Positions 1-6,597 of a stretch of 64,000 nucleotides of DNA are shown here, piece after piece. Location of the stretch: NCBI GenBank assembly GCA_946407065.1, contig CAMJMQ010000009.1, positions 1 to 64,000 on the forward strand, in the 5' to 3' direction. Both the position numbers and the translations under genes were made by a program. Below the pieces are notes generated by a model that had not been told where the DNA came from, made no database searches, and was given only the letters and a program-made list of their open reading frames with translations. Source of the DNA: an uncultured Clostridia bacterium (GTDB lineage: Bacteria; Bacillota; Clostridia; Oscillospirales; Acutalibacteraceae). Position 1 is the stretch's first letter. Each line of letters begins with the position of its first letter.

Positions 1-666
1 CTGCACGAGTTCAACCCGATGATGGGTCACCGCGGCTGCCGTCTGGCTGTCACCTATCCCGAGATCGCTAAGATGCAGACCAAGGCTGTTATCCGCGCTG
101 CGATCAACGTCAAGAAGGCTCATCCCGATTGGAATATCGTTCCCGAGATCATGATCCCGCTCGTCGGCGACGTCAAGGAGCTCAAGTATGTCAAGAAGTT
201 CGTTGTTGAGACTGCTGACGCTGAGATCGCCGCTGCAGGCGCTGACCTTAAGTATGAGGTTGGTACCATGATCGAGATCCCGAGAGCGGCTCTGACTGCT
301 GACGAGATTGCGAAAGAGGCTGACTTCTTCTGCTTCGGTACCAACGACCTGACTCAGATGACCTTCGGCTTCAGCCGTGACGACGCGGGCAAGTTCCTCG
401 AAGCTTACTATGACGCCAAGATCTTTGAGAACGATCCGTTCGCTAAGCTCGATCAGACCGGCGTTGGCAAGCTGATGGATATGGCGATCAGGCTCGGCAA
501 GCCCGTGAATCCCGCACTCCACATCGGTATCTGCGGCGAGCACGGCGGCGACCCGACCTCCGTTGAGTTCTGCCACAAGATCGGTCTGGACTATGTATCC
601 TGCTCACCCTTCCGTGTTCCGATCGCTCGTTTGGCTGCTGCTCAGGCTGCTATCAGCAACAAGTAA
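1..666 (+). CDS. ppdK: Pyruvate, phosphate dikinase, C-terminal part (5' end outside window)
   Basis: The reading frame is open from base 1, and translation begins LHEFNPMMGHRGCRL, the conserved entry to the C-terminal PEP/pyruvate-binding TIM barrel of pyruvate phosphate dikinase. Further family motifs are visible: EVGTMIEIPRAAL, FFCFGTNDLTQMTFGFSRDD and the active-site stretch GICGEHGGDP, with the catalytic Cys of this family, followed by DYVSCSPFRVPIARLAAAQA at the end. About 220 of roughly 880 residues are present. The enzyme interconverts PEP, AMP and PPi with pyruvate, ATP and Pi in the cytoplasm, and anaerobic clostridia often use it as a PPi-dependent glycolytic step. A rho-independent terminator follows at 747-778. 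The identification is firm; only the N-terminal and central domains cannot be seen. Confidence 0.96.
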   Translation: MHEFNPMMGHRGCRLAVTYPEIAKMQTKAVIRAAINVKKAHPDWNIVPEIMIPLVGDVKELKYVKKFVVETADAEIAAAGADLKYEVGTMIEIPRAALTADEIAKEADFFCFGTNDLTQMTFGFSRDDAGKFLEAYYDAKIFENDPFAKLDQTGVGKLMDMAIRLGKPVNPALHIGICGEHGGDPTSVEFCHKIGLDYVSCSPFRVPIARLAAAQAAISNK

Positions 667-746
667 GAGTTGACAGATATCGGTTGAGATTGCCATAGCC
701 TTTGCAGGCTTTGCAATGACGATCGACTATAGTTTAACCAAATCAC

Positions 747-778
747 AAAGCGCTGTGACCCCGGTCACGGCGCTTTTT
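747..778 (+). terminator. Rho-independent terminator of ppdK
   Basis: A GC-rich hairpin (AAAGCGCTGTGACC / GGTCACGGCGCTTTTT, two-base loop region) ends in a run of five T. It lies 80 bases after the ppdK stop and before the next promoter. Confidence 0.85.
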
Positions 779-815
779 GCGTCTCGGAAAAAACCAAAGA
801 TCATTTGATTTTTCA

Positions 816-844
816 TTGACAGTTTTTTCATCTGCCATTATAAT
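816..844 (+). promoter_or_regulatory. Sigma-A promoter of the DUF308-like gene
   Basis: A perfect consensus: TTGACA at 816-821, a 17-base spacer, and TATAAT at 839-844. The start codon is 35 bases downstream of the -10 box. Confidence 0.9.
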
Positions 845-878
845 AGAAGTGACAAATTGTGAAGAAAGGAGTAATTCT

Positions 879-1400
879 ATGTCAGTATTTATGATCATTA
901 TGGGTATCCTGCTGGTGATCTGCGGTATCGCTTGTGTGGCGACACCGATCGCGACCACCTTTGGCTTGATGTACTTTTTCATGATCCTGCTGTTTGTGAC
1001 CGGTATCACGTTCCTGATCGATAGCATCAGATTTCGTGTAGTTCCGGGTATCGTTCTGGGAATCCTTTCCCTGATCGCGGGCGGCTTCATCGTTTTCTCA
1101 CCGAGTATGTCATTTATGACAGAAACGATCATGCTGTACATCATGGCGGGTTGGTTCGTCATCCGCGGTATCTTCGGCCTGGTCAACGTGATCCGCATGA
1201 AGAAGTTCATCGGCGTCGGATTATTCGTGCTGGGGCTGATCGTTTCGATCCTCGTGATCTGTGCCGGTATCTATTCGTTCATTAATCCGGCTGTTTTCGC
1301 GGGTGCGATCGGTATCATGGCGAGCGTCTACTTCATCGTAGAAGGCATCGACCTGATCGTTGCCGGCTGTATCGGCGGCAACCGCATGAGACCTGCGTAA
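879..1400 (+). CDS. HdeD/DUF308-like multi-pass membrane protein
   Basis: A 173-residue, almost wholly hydrophobic protein. About six membrane segments can be drawn in consecutive pairs (for example near residues 3-23, 28-46, 53-71, 80-100, 107-127 and 135-160), with short charged turns such as RMKK. This paired-helix layout and length match the HdeD/DUF308 family, whose biochemical role is mostly undefined outside enterobacterial acid resistance. The start at ATG 879 is chosen because AAAGGAG lies eight bases upstream and a consensus promoter at 816-844 places the transcript start just ahead; a longer frame upstream would begin inside the promoter. It is monocistronic, with its own promoter and its own terminator at 1418-1455. 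The specific role is unknown. Confidence 0.8.
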   Translation: MSVFMIIMGILLVICGIACVATPIATTFGLMYFFMILLFVTGITFLIDSIRFRVVPGIVLGILSLIAGGFIVFSPSMSFMTETIMLYIMAGWFVIRGIFGLVNVIRMKKFIGVGLFVLGLIVSILVICAGIYSFINPAVFAGAIGIMASVYFIVEGIDLIVAGCIGGNRMRPA

Positions 1401-1417
1401 TCGTTCAATGGCTTTAC

Positions 1418-1455
1418 AAAACCTCCGAGTGTCCTAGGCATTCGGAGGTTTTTTC
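1418..1455 (+). terminator. Rho-independent terminator
   Basis: Stem AAAACCTCCGA pairing with TCGGAGGTTTT, followed by a T run, 18 bases after the stop codon at 1400. Confidence 0.88.
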
Positions 1456-1494
1456 ATTATATCTTAGAATTGTCATTGCGAGGGGCGCAATGGT

Positions 1495-1870
1495 TAAGCA
1501 ACCGAGAACAAATCCGAACCAGTTTTGACGGGCATATTTCCGCCCGCTCTTTGTTAAAATCCTCGCGAACCCATCAGGGTTCGCTGTGGTTTTGCCACAA
1601 TCAGACGAAAATCTGCTCCGCCAAAACTCCGAAGGACTGAAAATGTGCAAGATTTCGAGAAGAATTCGGTGCAGAAAGTTGATCGGGGTCCCCAAAAAGC
1701 CTGCATTTTGGGGAAAGGAAGAGCCGCGTAGCGATCAAGCCGTCCCATACTTGGGGCGGCGATATAGCGGAGCGCGCGATGACGCGCTGGCGCCTGCCAA
1801 GATTGATAAGCCGAATTATTCCGAAATATTGTCATTTACAGCGTGTTCGGATTTATTCTCGGTTGCTTAA
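1495..1870. mobile_element. MITE-like element with 25-bp terminal inverted repeats
   Basis: The stretch starts TAAGCAACCGAGAACAAAT and ends in its inverted copy, ATTTATTCTCGGTTGCTTA. The two 25-base ends (1495-1519 and 1846-1870) match at 24 of 25 positions when one is reverse-complemented. The 376-base interior has only short ORFs without a ribosome site or recognisable protein, so the element looks non-autonomous. It sits inside another dispersed repeat (GTCATTGCGAGG type), parts of which flank it at 1470-1490 and 1875-1962. A nearly interior-less relative with the same ends lies at 19225-19272. The rest of the 1456-2054 gap shows no gene. Confidence 0.7.
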
Positions 1871-1874
1871 GGTT

Positions 1875-1962
1875 GAGATTGTCACATCGGAAGAAAGTTC
1901 CTCCTCGCAATGACTATTTTTGAATGCGCCCCGTGGCAATCTCAACCGAAAAAAGAGGGTCT
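1875..1962. repeat. Dispersed GTCATTGCGAGG...GTGGCAATCTCAAC repeat
   Basis: This segment has the words CCTCGCAATGAC and CCGTGGCAATCTCAACC. The same words recur at 682-720 (inverted), 1470-1490, 7708-7755 and 54593-54713. These are short intergenic repeats of the kind often found scattered in clostridial chromosomes. No coding capacity is apparent. Confidence 0.65.
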
Positions 1963-2005
1963 AATACCCCACTGCTTGCAACGAAATAATTAATTTCTGG
2001 TTTGT

Positions 2006-2032
2006 TGAAACCAAAACGGCGTTTGGGTTGTA
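2006..2032 (+). promoter_or_regulatory. Possible ECF-type autoregulatory promoter
   Basis: TGAAAC at 2006-2011 is followed after 17 bases by TGTA at 2029-2032, resembling the TGAAAC-N16/17-CGTA pattern of ECF sigma promoters in Firmicutes. No good sigma-A promoter is evident directly upstream of the sigma gene. Autoregulation is an inference. Confidence 0.4.
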
Positions 2033-2054
2033 TTACTTATGAAGGAGGGAGATA

Positions 2055-2567
2055 ATGGCGGACGGATTGTATGCAGGACTGAGCTACGACGCGGTACTGG
2101 CAAAATATGCCGATACGGTCGCGGGCGTATGTGTGATGCGGCTGCAAAACTGGGCTGACGCCGAGGATTGCTTTCAGAACACCTTTATCAAACTCTTTCA
2201 AAAGTCTCCCGACTTCCAAAGTGAAACCCATCTGAAAGCATGGCTGATCCGCGTCGCCGTTAACGAATGTCGCAATTATATCGCCAAAAATCGCCGTTTT
2301 CTCTCCCTCGACGCGGCACATCGATCAACCACCGTTGAGCCGTCGGCATGGCATGACAACGAACGCGACATATCGTGGGCACTGATGCGCACGGAGCCAA
2401 AGTATCGCGAGGTGCTGTATCTGCATTACTGTGAGCAGTACAAGGTAGCGGAGATCGCCGAAATTCTAAGCATAAAGCCCAACACCGTCAAAACCCTGCT
2501 CAAACGCGGCAGAGAGAAGCTCAAACAAATTTACGGAGGTGACGAGGATGAATCAAGTGAACTTTGA
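2055..2567 (+). CDS. RNA polymerase sigma factor, ECF subfamily
   Basis: A 170-residue protein of ordinary ECF length. Region 2 is visible around residues 15-75 (the DAEDCFQNTFIKLF segment, then HLKAWLIRVAVNECRNYI), and region 4 near residues 115-160 (REVLYLHYCEQYKVAEIAEIL, then the recognition helix IKPNTVKTLLKRGREKLK). Regions 1 and 3 are absent, as expected. The ATG at 2055 has AAGGAGGG eight bases upstream. The 3' end overlaps the next gene by 20 bases, and that gene encodes a single-pass membrane protein with a cytoplasmic N-terminus, the usual arrangement of a sigma factor with its anti-sigma factor. Two dockerin-bearing secreted proteins follow, so this pair may control extracellular enzyme genes; that target is inferred from position only. 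Confidence 0.93.
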   Translation: MADGLYAGLSYDAVLAKYADTVAGVCVMRLQNWADAEDCFQNTFIKLFQKSPDFQSETHLKAWLIRVAVNECRNYIAKNRRFLSLDAAHRSTTVEPSAWHDNERDISWALMRTEPKYREVLYLHYCEQYKVAEIAEILSIKPNTVKTLLKRGREKLKQIYGGDEDESSEL

Positions 2568-3384
2568 CAGTTTGAACAACATCAAAGCGCCCGAGCAGTG
2601 GATCAAAAACGCCGCCGCCATCCCCGAGACTTCCGTGAGAAAGCGTGCTTTTCCGCTGTATCGCGTCGCCGCGGCGGCGAGTATCGTCCTTGTGAGCGTG
2701 ATCGGTCTGCTGACATATTTGTCGTTCGGCAACCATGCGCCGATCAAATTGCGTGACAATGCTGCCGGCGATGTACCACCGACCGAATCGGCGGGGGAGG
2801 GAACATTCCCCGATGGCGAAGAATTCCCACGCTTCGATGCGATATTCCCGTCATTCCCCCGTGTTGACCCGACTGACGCGGCGGGCGATCCGGTGATCGA
2901 AACACCCGCACAGTCAAAAGCGACAAGAGAAAAACCATCCGCCACAGCTCCGACGGAAAAGGGGCGCTCGGGATCAAAGACCGTAGGCTCTACCGAGTTC
3001 GCTCCGGTGCCGACACAGGGAGCGCATTCAACACACCCCCCTGAGCCGACACAGCCTTCTGTTGTCCCGACGGAACCGCCTGAAATACCGATCCCGACAG
3101 AATATCACGGTGAAGTTGTCGCGGGCGAAATCTGCTTTACCGCGACCTTTCCCGCATCGCTGATCAAAGAGGGAGAAATAGTTCGCTGTATGTATTCGGT
3201 GCAAGGAATTACTTCCCCCGCAACCGAGACCGACGCAGAGGTACAGTATACCGTGATGGATAACGGCATGGTGTACGCCATGTATGAACCGGGTATACAG
3301 ATAGTTGAAGAAGATACAGTGACCTTTGAGTATCTGTTTTACACCGACAGCGCTGTGCTCGCACGTGGCACACTGACGGTGTAG
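2548..3384 (+). CDS. Probable membrane anti-sigma factor with Pro/Thr-rich stalk
   Basis: A 278-residue protein translated from an ATG 20 bases inside the sigma gene, with GGAGGT seven bases upstream. Residues 1-40 are a short soluble region, residues about 42-62 form one membrane helix (YRVAAAASIVLVSVIGLLTY), residues about 70-190 are a low-complexity Pro/Thr/Ser-rich spacer (PTEKGRSG, PEPTQPSVVPTEPP), and about 90 residues form a beta-rich outer domain. The topology (cytoplasmic N-terminus, single helix, extracellular sensor) and the overlap with the ECF gene point to an anti-sigma factor. No classic ZAS Hx3Cx2C zinc motif is present. The outer domain is not recognised; by analogy with clostridial RsgI proteins it could sense extracellular polysaccharide, but this is speculation. 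Confidence 0.7.
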   Translation: MNQVNFDSLNNIKAPEQWIKNAAAIPETSVRKRAFPLYRVAAAASIVLVSVIGLLTYLSFGNHAPIKLRDNAAGDVPPTESAGEGTFPDGEEFPRFDAIFPSFPRVDPTDAAGDPVIETPAQSKATREKPSATAPTEKGRSGSKTVGSTEFAPVPTQGAHSTHPPEPTQPSVVPTEPPEIPIPTEYHGEVVAGEICFTATFPASLIKEGEIVRCMYSVQGITSPATETDAEVQYTVMDNGMVYAMYEPGIQIVEEDTVTFEYLFYTDSAVLARGTLTV

Positions 3385-3485
3385 GGTAAATCGATATGTT
3401 AAATGAGAGATGTTGTTATTGTAGGGGAGGAGCAATCATTTCCCTACAGATAAGCGGTTAAATAAATCTAAAAGGAGGAATTCAC

Positions 3486-4484
3486 ATGAAAAAAGCAGTG
3501 GCATTATGTTTAGCGTTGATCATGCTGTTCAGTTGCGGCATCACAGCGGCGTCGGCTGAAAGCAATGATGACTATTTGAAGAAGCTGACCCCTGCGTTGA
3601 TCCAAGAGATCAACAGTCCTACCGACGTTATGATCCAGGTATGTATCTTTTTGAGAAATTGTCCCGAGGCACAGCATGTTGAGGAAATCATCAGTCAAAA
3701 ATATACATGGACCAATCAGCAGGAGCACCTGATGTATTACCGCAAAGAAATGTCGGCGATCATCGGTGCATATGTGCAAGGTTTTATCGATGACAACGCC
3801 GATTTGTTATATAAGGTCATCTGTCAAACCGATGCCGCAGAGTTCATCATCGCGGAAGTATCGAAGGATAATGTTCCCAAGTTGGCACAGTTGGATATCG
3901 TAAAGGATATGGATACGTATGGCTCATACAGTACGCCTACGGCACTCTCCGAGATGATCGCTCCCGCCGCGAATGAACGGTACTATGATCCCCGCCATAC
4001 CATCACTGCGAGAGATATCAACCTCAGAGATTATTATCAATTCCGTGATTCGGACGCATACGCCGTTCACTTTTATGTGCGGAATCTGGGCTATATCGAC
4101 GTCATGATCGAAGAGCGCATCGGCGACTGGCTGCTCGAATGTTCCCATCCGGAGCCGTTCCTCTTTGTGAATGATCGGCTGTACGGCTTCAAAGAGGCGT
4201 ATGATGAGGGGTTGATGACTGACGATATGCTCGAAGAGCTCGCCGGATCTTCTTTTAAGGGCGATTATGTTCTGCCGCTTTTGACCCGCTACATCAAAGG
4301 CGATGCGGATGGTGACGGTGAGTGCACAATTGTTGACGCGACCTGCGTCCAGCGCCATGAAGCCGGGATCGCCACTACCTCTTTCTTTCAACCGCTCGCG
4401 GATGTGGACGGCGACAGCGAGGTCAACGTCATCGACGCGACCTTGATCCAGAGAAGCAAAGCCGGATTGTATACGATCGAATGA
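3486..4484 (+). CDS. Secreted protein with C-terminal type I dockerin
   Basis: A 332-residue precursor. Residues 1-25 are a signal peptide (MKKAVALCLALIMLFSCGITAASA). Residues 271-332 are a dockerin: two calcium-loop/helix repeats, DADGDGECTIVDATCVQR and DVDGDSEVNVIDATLIQR, each with D at loop positions 1, 3, 5 and 12. Such modules dock enzymes onto cohesin-bearing scaffoldins in cellulosome-like complexes. The 240-residue middle region is not a glycosidase I recognise. It resembles protease-inhibitor or propeptide-like domains only in composition, so its function is left open. AAAGGAGG lies eight bases before ATG 3486. It stands behind the sigma/anti-sigma pair with a 100-base gap and shares the dockerin style of the next gene. 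Confidence 0.88.
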   Translation: MKKAVALCLALIMLFSCGITAASAESNDDYLKKLTPALIQEINSPTDVMIQVCIFLRNCPEAQHVEEIISQKYTWTNQQEHLMYYRKEMSAIIGAYVQGFIDDNADLLYKVICQTDAAEFIIAEVSKDNVPKLAQLDIVKDMDTYGSYSTPTALSEMIAPAANERYYDPRHTITARDINLRDYYQFRDSDAYAVHFYVRNLGYIDVMIEERIGDWLLECSHPEPFLFVNDRLYGFKEAYDEGLMTDDMLEELAGSSFKGDYVLPLLTRYIKGDADGDGECTIVDATCVQRHEAGIATTSFFQPLADVDGDSEVNVIDATLIQRSKAGLYTIE

Positions 4485-4598
4485 CATCGACTGAAAAGGT
4501 TTGCGGCTCATTATAAAAGAATTTTCAGATGGCGAAAGTACAGAGTCGGCTAATGACTGGTAAGCGAAATATTGATGTATTGAAAGGAAATATACACA

Positions 4599-5576
4599 AT
4601 GAAAAGAATCGTTATTTCTATCCTTCTGATGATGGTGATAATCACATCACTTTTGACAATTAGCGTTAGTGCGGCATTACCGCCGGTGCTGATTGGTGAT
4701 GTGAACAGAGATTTCAGTGCAGACATCCTTGATGTGACATTGATCCAACGCAGATTAGTTGATATTACAGAATTTGATTACGAAACCGAGTTGAGGGCAG
4801 ACTATGACCGTGACGGTGAAGTAAGCGTTACTGACATCACGTGGATTCAACGAAAAGAAGTTGGCATGACGATTCCCGAAGCATTCGGCGGTTGGGCAAA
4901 TCAAAATATACTTGTAACGAGTTTCTTTGCCGACTATCAATCCGGCAAGGCTTCTGTCGGTGTCCCGATAACCTTTACGGCAAGAGCTAACTGCGGTGAA
5001 GAGAACTGTACATTTGAATTCTTTATCAATGGTGAATTGGTTCAGGAGCGTTCAGAGAAAAACACACTCACATATACATTTACTGACAGCGGAAAATACG
5101 ACATAGCCGTAAGGGCTTATAACAGCGATAGCTTCCGTACTTTGAAACACATCCGGGATTTCTATTATGATTATCCTTATGAGCAGACGTATTCGGTTGT
5201 CGATAGCTATCCGTATGATGGATTTCAACTTGCCGCGGTCAGTTGGATCGATTACACGTACAGTGATTCCCCGAGTATTGAGGTTCACCAAACCGGAGGT
5301 ACTGCGCCTTACACATATTGCTATACGATTCTCGATCCGACCATAAGAGATCAGTATACGCAGGAATACTATGCCCGATATGGCTGGAGTTTGTTATATG
5401 ATGATAACAGACCTTATCTGTATCGTGAGTGTTCTACGGAGAATACACTGACCTTGCCGCTTGAAATGTTTGCGCCTCGCGCTTCACACGACATTCTGGT
5501 TCGAGTAAAGGATGCAAACGGAAACCTGACCGAAGCTAAAACCTTATACTTCTGTAACGATGAATTACTCGGCTGA
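4599..5576 (+). CDS. Secreted protein with N-terminal dockerin and PKD-like domain
   Basis: A 325-residue precursor with a signal peptide (about residues 1-25, hydrophobic ISILLMMVIITSLLTISVSA). Unusually, the dockerin is at the N-terminus, residues 32-91: DVNRDFSADILDVTLIQR and DYDRDGEVSVTDITWIQR. Residues about 105-200 look like an Ig/PKD fold (the VGVPITFTARANCGEENCTFEFFING segment, then YTFTDSGKYDIAVRAYNS), and a second beta domain covers the C-terminal third. No catalytic motif was found, so a binding or structural role on the dockerin complex is more likely than an enzyme. AAAGGAAA precedes ATG 4599. A decayed copy of a dockerin end lies just downstream at 5598-5664. Confidence 0.82.
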   Translation: MKRIVISILLMMVIITSLLTISVSAALPPVLIGDVNRDFSADILDVTLIQRRLVDITEFDYETELRADYDRDGEVSVTDITWIQRKEVGMTIPEAFGGWANQNILVTSFFADYQSGKASVGVPITFTARANCGEENCTFEFFINGELVQERSEKNTLTYTFTDSGKYDIAVRAYNSDSFRTLKHIRDFYYDYPYEQTYSVVDSYPYDGFQLAAVSWIDYTYSDSPSIEVHQTGGTAPYTYCYTILDPTIRDQYTQEYYARYGWSLLYDDNRPYLYRECSTENTLTLPLEMFAPRASHDILVRVKDANGNLTEAKTLYFCNDELLG

Positions 5577-5597
5577 TGTAAGTGATCCGGTATAACC

Positions 5598-5664
5598 GAG
5601 GTCAAGTGCCATCGACGTGTCTTTCCTCCAGAGAAGCAATGCCGGCTTGTTTACGATCGAATAA
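5598..5664 (+). pseudogene. Fragment of a dockerin-coding 3' end
   Basis: This stretch matches the end of the upstream dockerin gene (4417-4484) over about 66 bases, including the words CCAGAGAAGCAA and TACGATCGAATAA. Indels break the frame, and no gene body precedes it. It is best read as the remnant of a duplicated or deleted dockerin gene. Confidence 0.7.
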
Positions 5665-5685
5665 CCCCATTTTTTCATCCCCTTA

Positions 5686-6063
5686 TCAAGGCGCTACGGC
5701 CGTAGTCGCGGCGCCTTTAATCTATTTATAGCCTTCCTTTGGGAAAGGAAGGTGCCTCCGAAAGGAGGCGGATGAATTGTATGAATTGATCGACCGAAGG
5801 GAGATACTCCTTAATCACGCTTGATATTGATGCAACGTTATAATAGTTAGTTACTCGCTTCGCTCAAACAATTTGGTACAATTCCTCACCCGCTTGTTCG
5901 CGGGAGCTCCTCGCCGGAAGCGGCTCCCCCTTGCCCGCTTTGCGGACATTCCCCCAACGGGGGTACCTTTTACCAAAAGGAGCCTTGGAAAACGACTGCT
6001 CATATTATATAATACTTTTTCGACAAACTGAGGCGCTGCGGCAGTTGTCGCGGCGCCTTTCCT
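5686..6063. repeat. Cluster of dispersed intergenic hairpins
   Basis: Two related hairpins, AAGGCGC...GCGCCTTT, bracket this gap: 5686-5719 and 6029-6062. Their loops differ slightly (TACGGCCGTAGTC against TGCGGCAGTTGTC), and either could terminate transcription from the dockerin genes. Between them lie other repeat words seen elsewhere in the window, such as GTGCCTCCGAAAGGAGGCG and CCTTTTACCAAAAGGAGCC (also near 23632). No coding region is supported. Confidence 0.55.
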
Positions 6064-6092
6064 TTTCATGTCAAAAAAATAACGGTAGATTA

Positions 6093-6121
6093 TTGACTTT
6101 TGTGCTTTAATGTGTTATCAT
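6093..6121 (+). promoter_or_regulatory. Sigma-A promoter of the aromatic amino acid operon
   Basis: TTGACT at 6093-6098, a 17-base spacer, and TATCAT at 6116-6121. It lies 86 bases before the leader peptide start, and no other strong promoter was noticed before pheA. Confidence 0.75.
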
Positions 6122-6140
6122 CAACCGTGTTAAGGTTGAA

Positions 6141-6192
6141 CCCTCCGAGTCGGCTCGGAGAGCCGACCCACCTCCCTTAGGAAGGGGAGGCT
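6141..6192. repeat. Palindromic CCTCCCTTAGGAAGGGGAGG repeat in the operon leader
   Basis: Two nested palindromes lie in the 5' leader of the aro operon: GAGTCGGCTCGGAGAGCCGAC, and CCTCCC next to GGGGAGG around a TTAGGAA centre. A close relative is found inside aroA at 12531-12585. AAGGAG at its end supplies the ribosome site for the leader peptide. Confidence 0.6.
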
Positions 6193-6207
6193 TAAGGAGT
6201 TATTGTG

Positions 6208-6303
6208 ATGACTGTTACGAATACCGAAAAACTCAATAGCTACTTTACCTTTACCTACGCGCGCTTTTATGCGGGCTTTTATTGCTTTGCAAAGAATGAG
6301 TAA
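6208..6303 (+). CDS. Phe/Tyr-rich leader peptide of the aromatic amino acid operon
   Basis: A 31-codon ORF from ATG 6208 to TAA 6301, with AAGGAG eight bases before the start. Its middle, residues 11-27, reads SYFTFTYARFYAGFYCF: five Phe and four Tyr in 16 residues. That density of the operon's end products is the hallmark of ribosome-mediated attenuation, as in the pheA and pheST leaders of enterobacteria. A strong terminator lies 37 bases downstream (6341-6374), and the first structural gene is the Phe-forming pheA. Stalling at Phe or Tyr codons would be expected to prevent terminator formation; the exact antiterminator pairing was not resolved by eye. TTTACC within the Phe codons (6243-6254) can pair with GGTAAG at the base of the terminator (6338-6343), which is one candidate. 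Confidence 0.85.
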   Translation: MTVTNTEKLNSYFTFTYARFYAGFYCFAKNE

Positions 6304-6340
6304 GCTGCTCGAACGGTAACAGGTGCTTTAGTTGAATGGT

Positions 6341-6374
6341 AAGCGGTTCTGTTTTCGGGCAGAACCGCTTTTTT
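6341..6374 (+). terminator. Attenuator terminator of the aromatic operon
   Basis: An 11-base-pair stem, AAGCGGTTCTG / CAGAACCGCTT, with an eight-base loop, runs straight into TTTTTT. It lies between the leader peptide stop and pheA, the expected position for an attenuator. Confidence 0.88.
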
Positions 6375-6485
6375 GAGGTGTTGTCCAAATCTGTGATTTG
6401 GGTTACAACACCCACGCAAGGCTCTCCCAAGAATCGGAGCTGTCGCTTGCGACAGGCGAACGATGATTGGCTGAGAGCTACTGCG
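6374..6485 (+). repeat. Dispersed structured repeat, copy B
   Basis: The first hairpin is GGTGTTGTCCAAATC / GATTTGGGTTACAACACC, a second arm pair is GCTCTC (6421-6426) / GAGAGC (6473-6478), and a GACAG-type hairpin lies between them. Copies A (8811-9002), C (23504-23597) and D (30001-30066) share this layout. It sits in the untranslated region between attenuator and pheA. Confidence 0.65.
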
Positions 6486-6597
6486 AAACACCGAAATCGA
6501 AAGACTTAAGATTGAAGAATGAAGAATGAAGAATTATGGGAGGGCATAGCCCACACCCGATTATATAGAAATACGCTGATCAATGGAAGGTGATAGG

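Noticed and set aside
1586..1870. Short ORFs on both strands within 1414-1870
   Set aside because: They lie inside the MITE-like element and run into its terminal repeats; no ribosome site or protein family.
6120..6400. T-box riboswitch in the aro leader
   Set aside because: No TGGNACCGCG-type T-box sequence was seen, while an aromatic leader peptide explains the terminator well.
6279..6491. 70-codon minus-strand ORF across the attenuator
   Set aside because: It crosses the terminator hairpin and the structured repeat and has no ribosome site.
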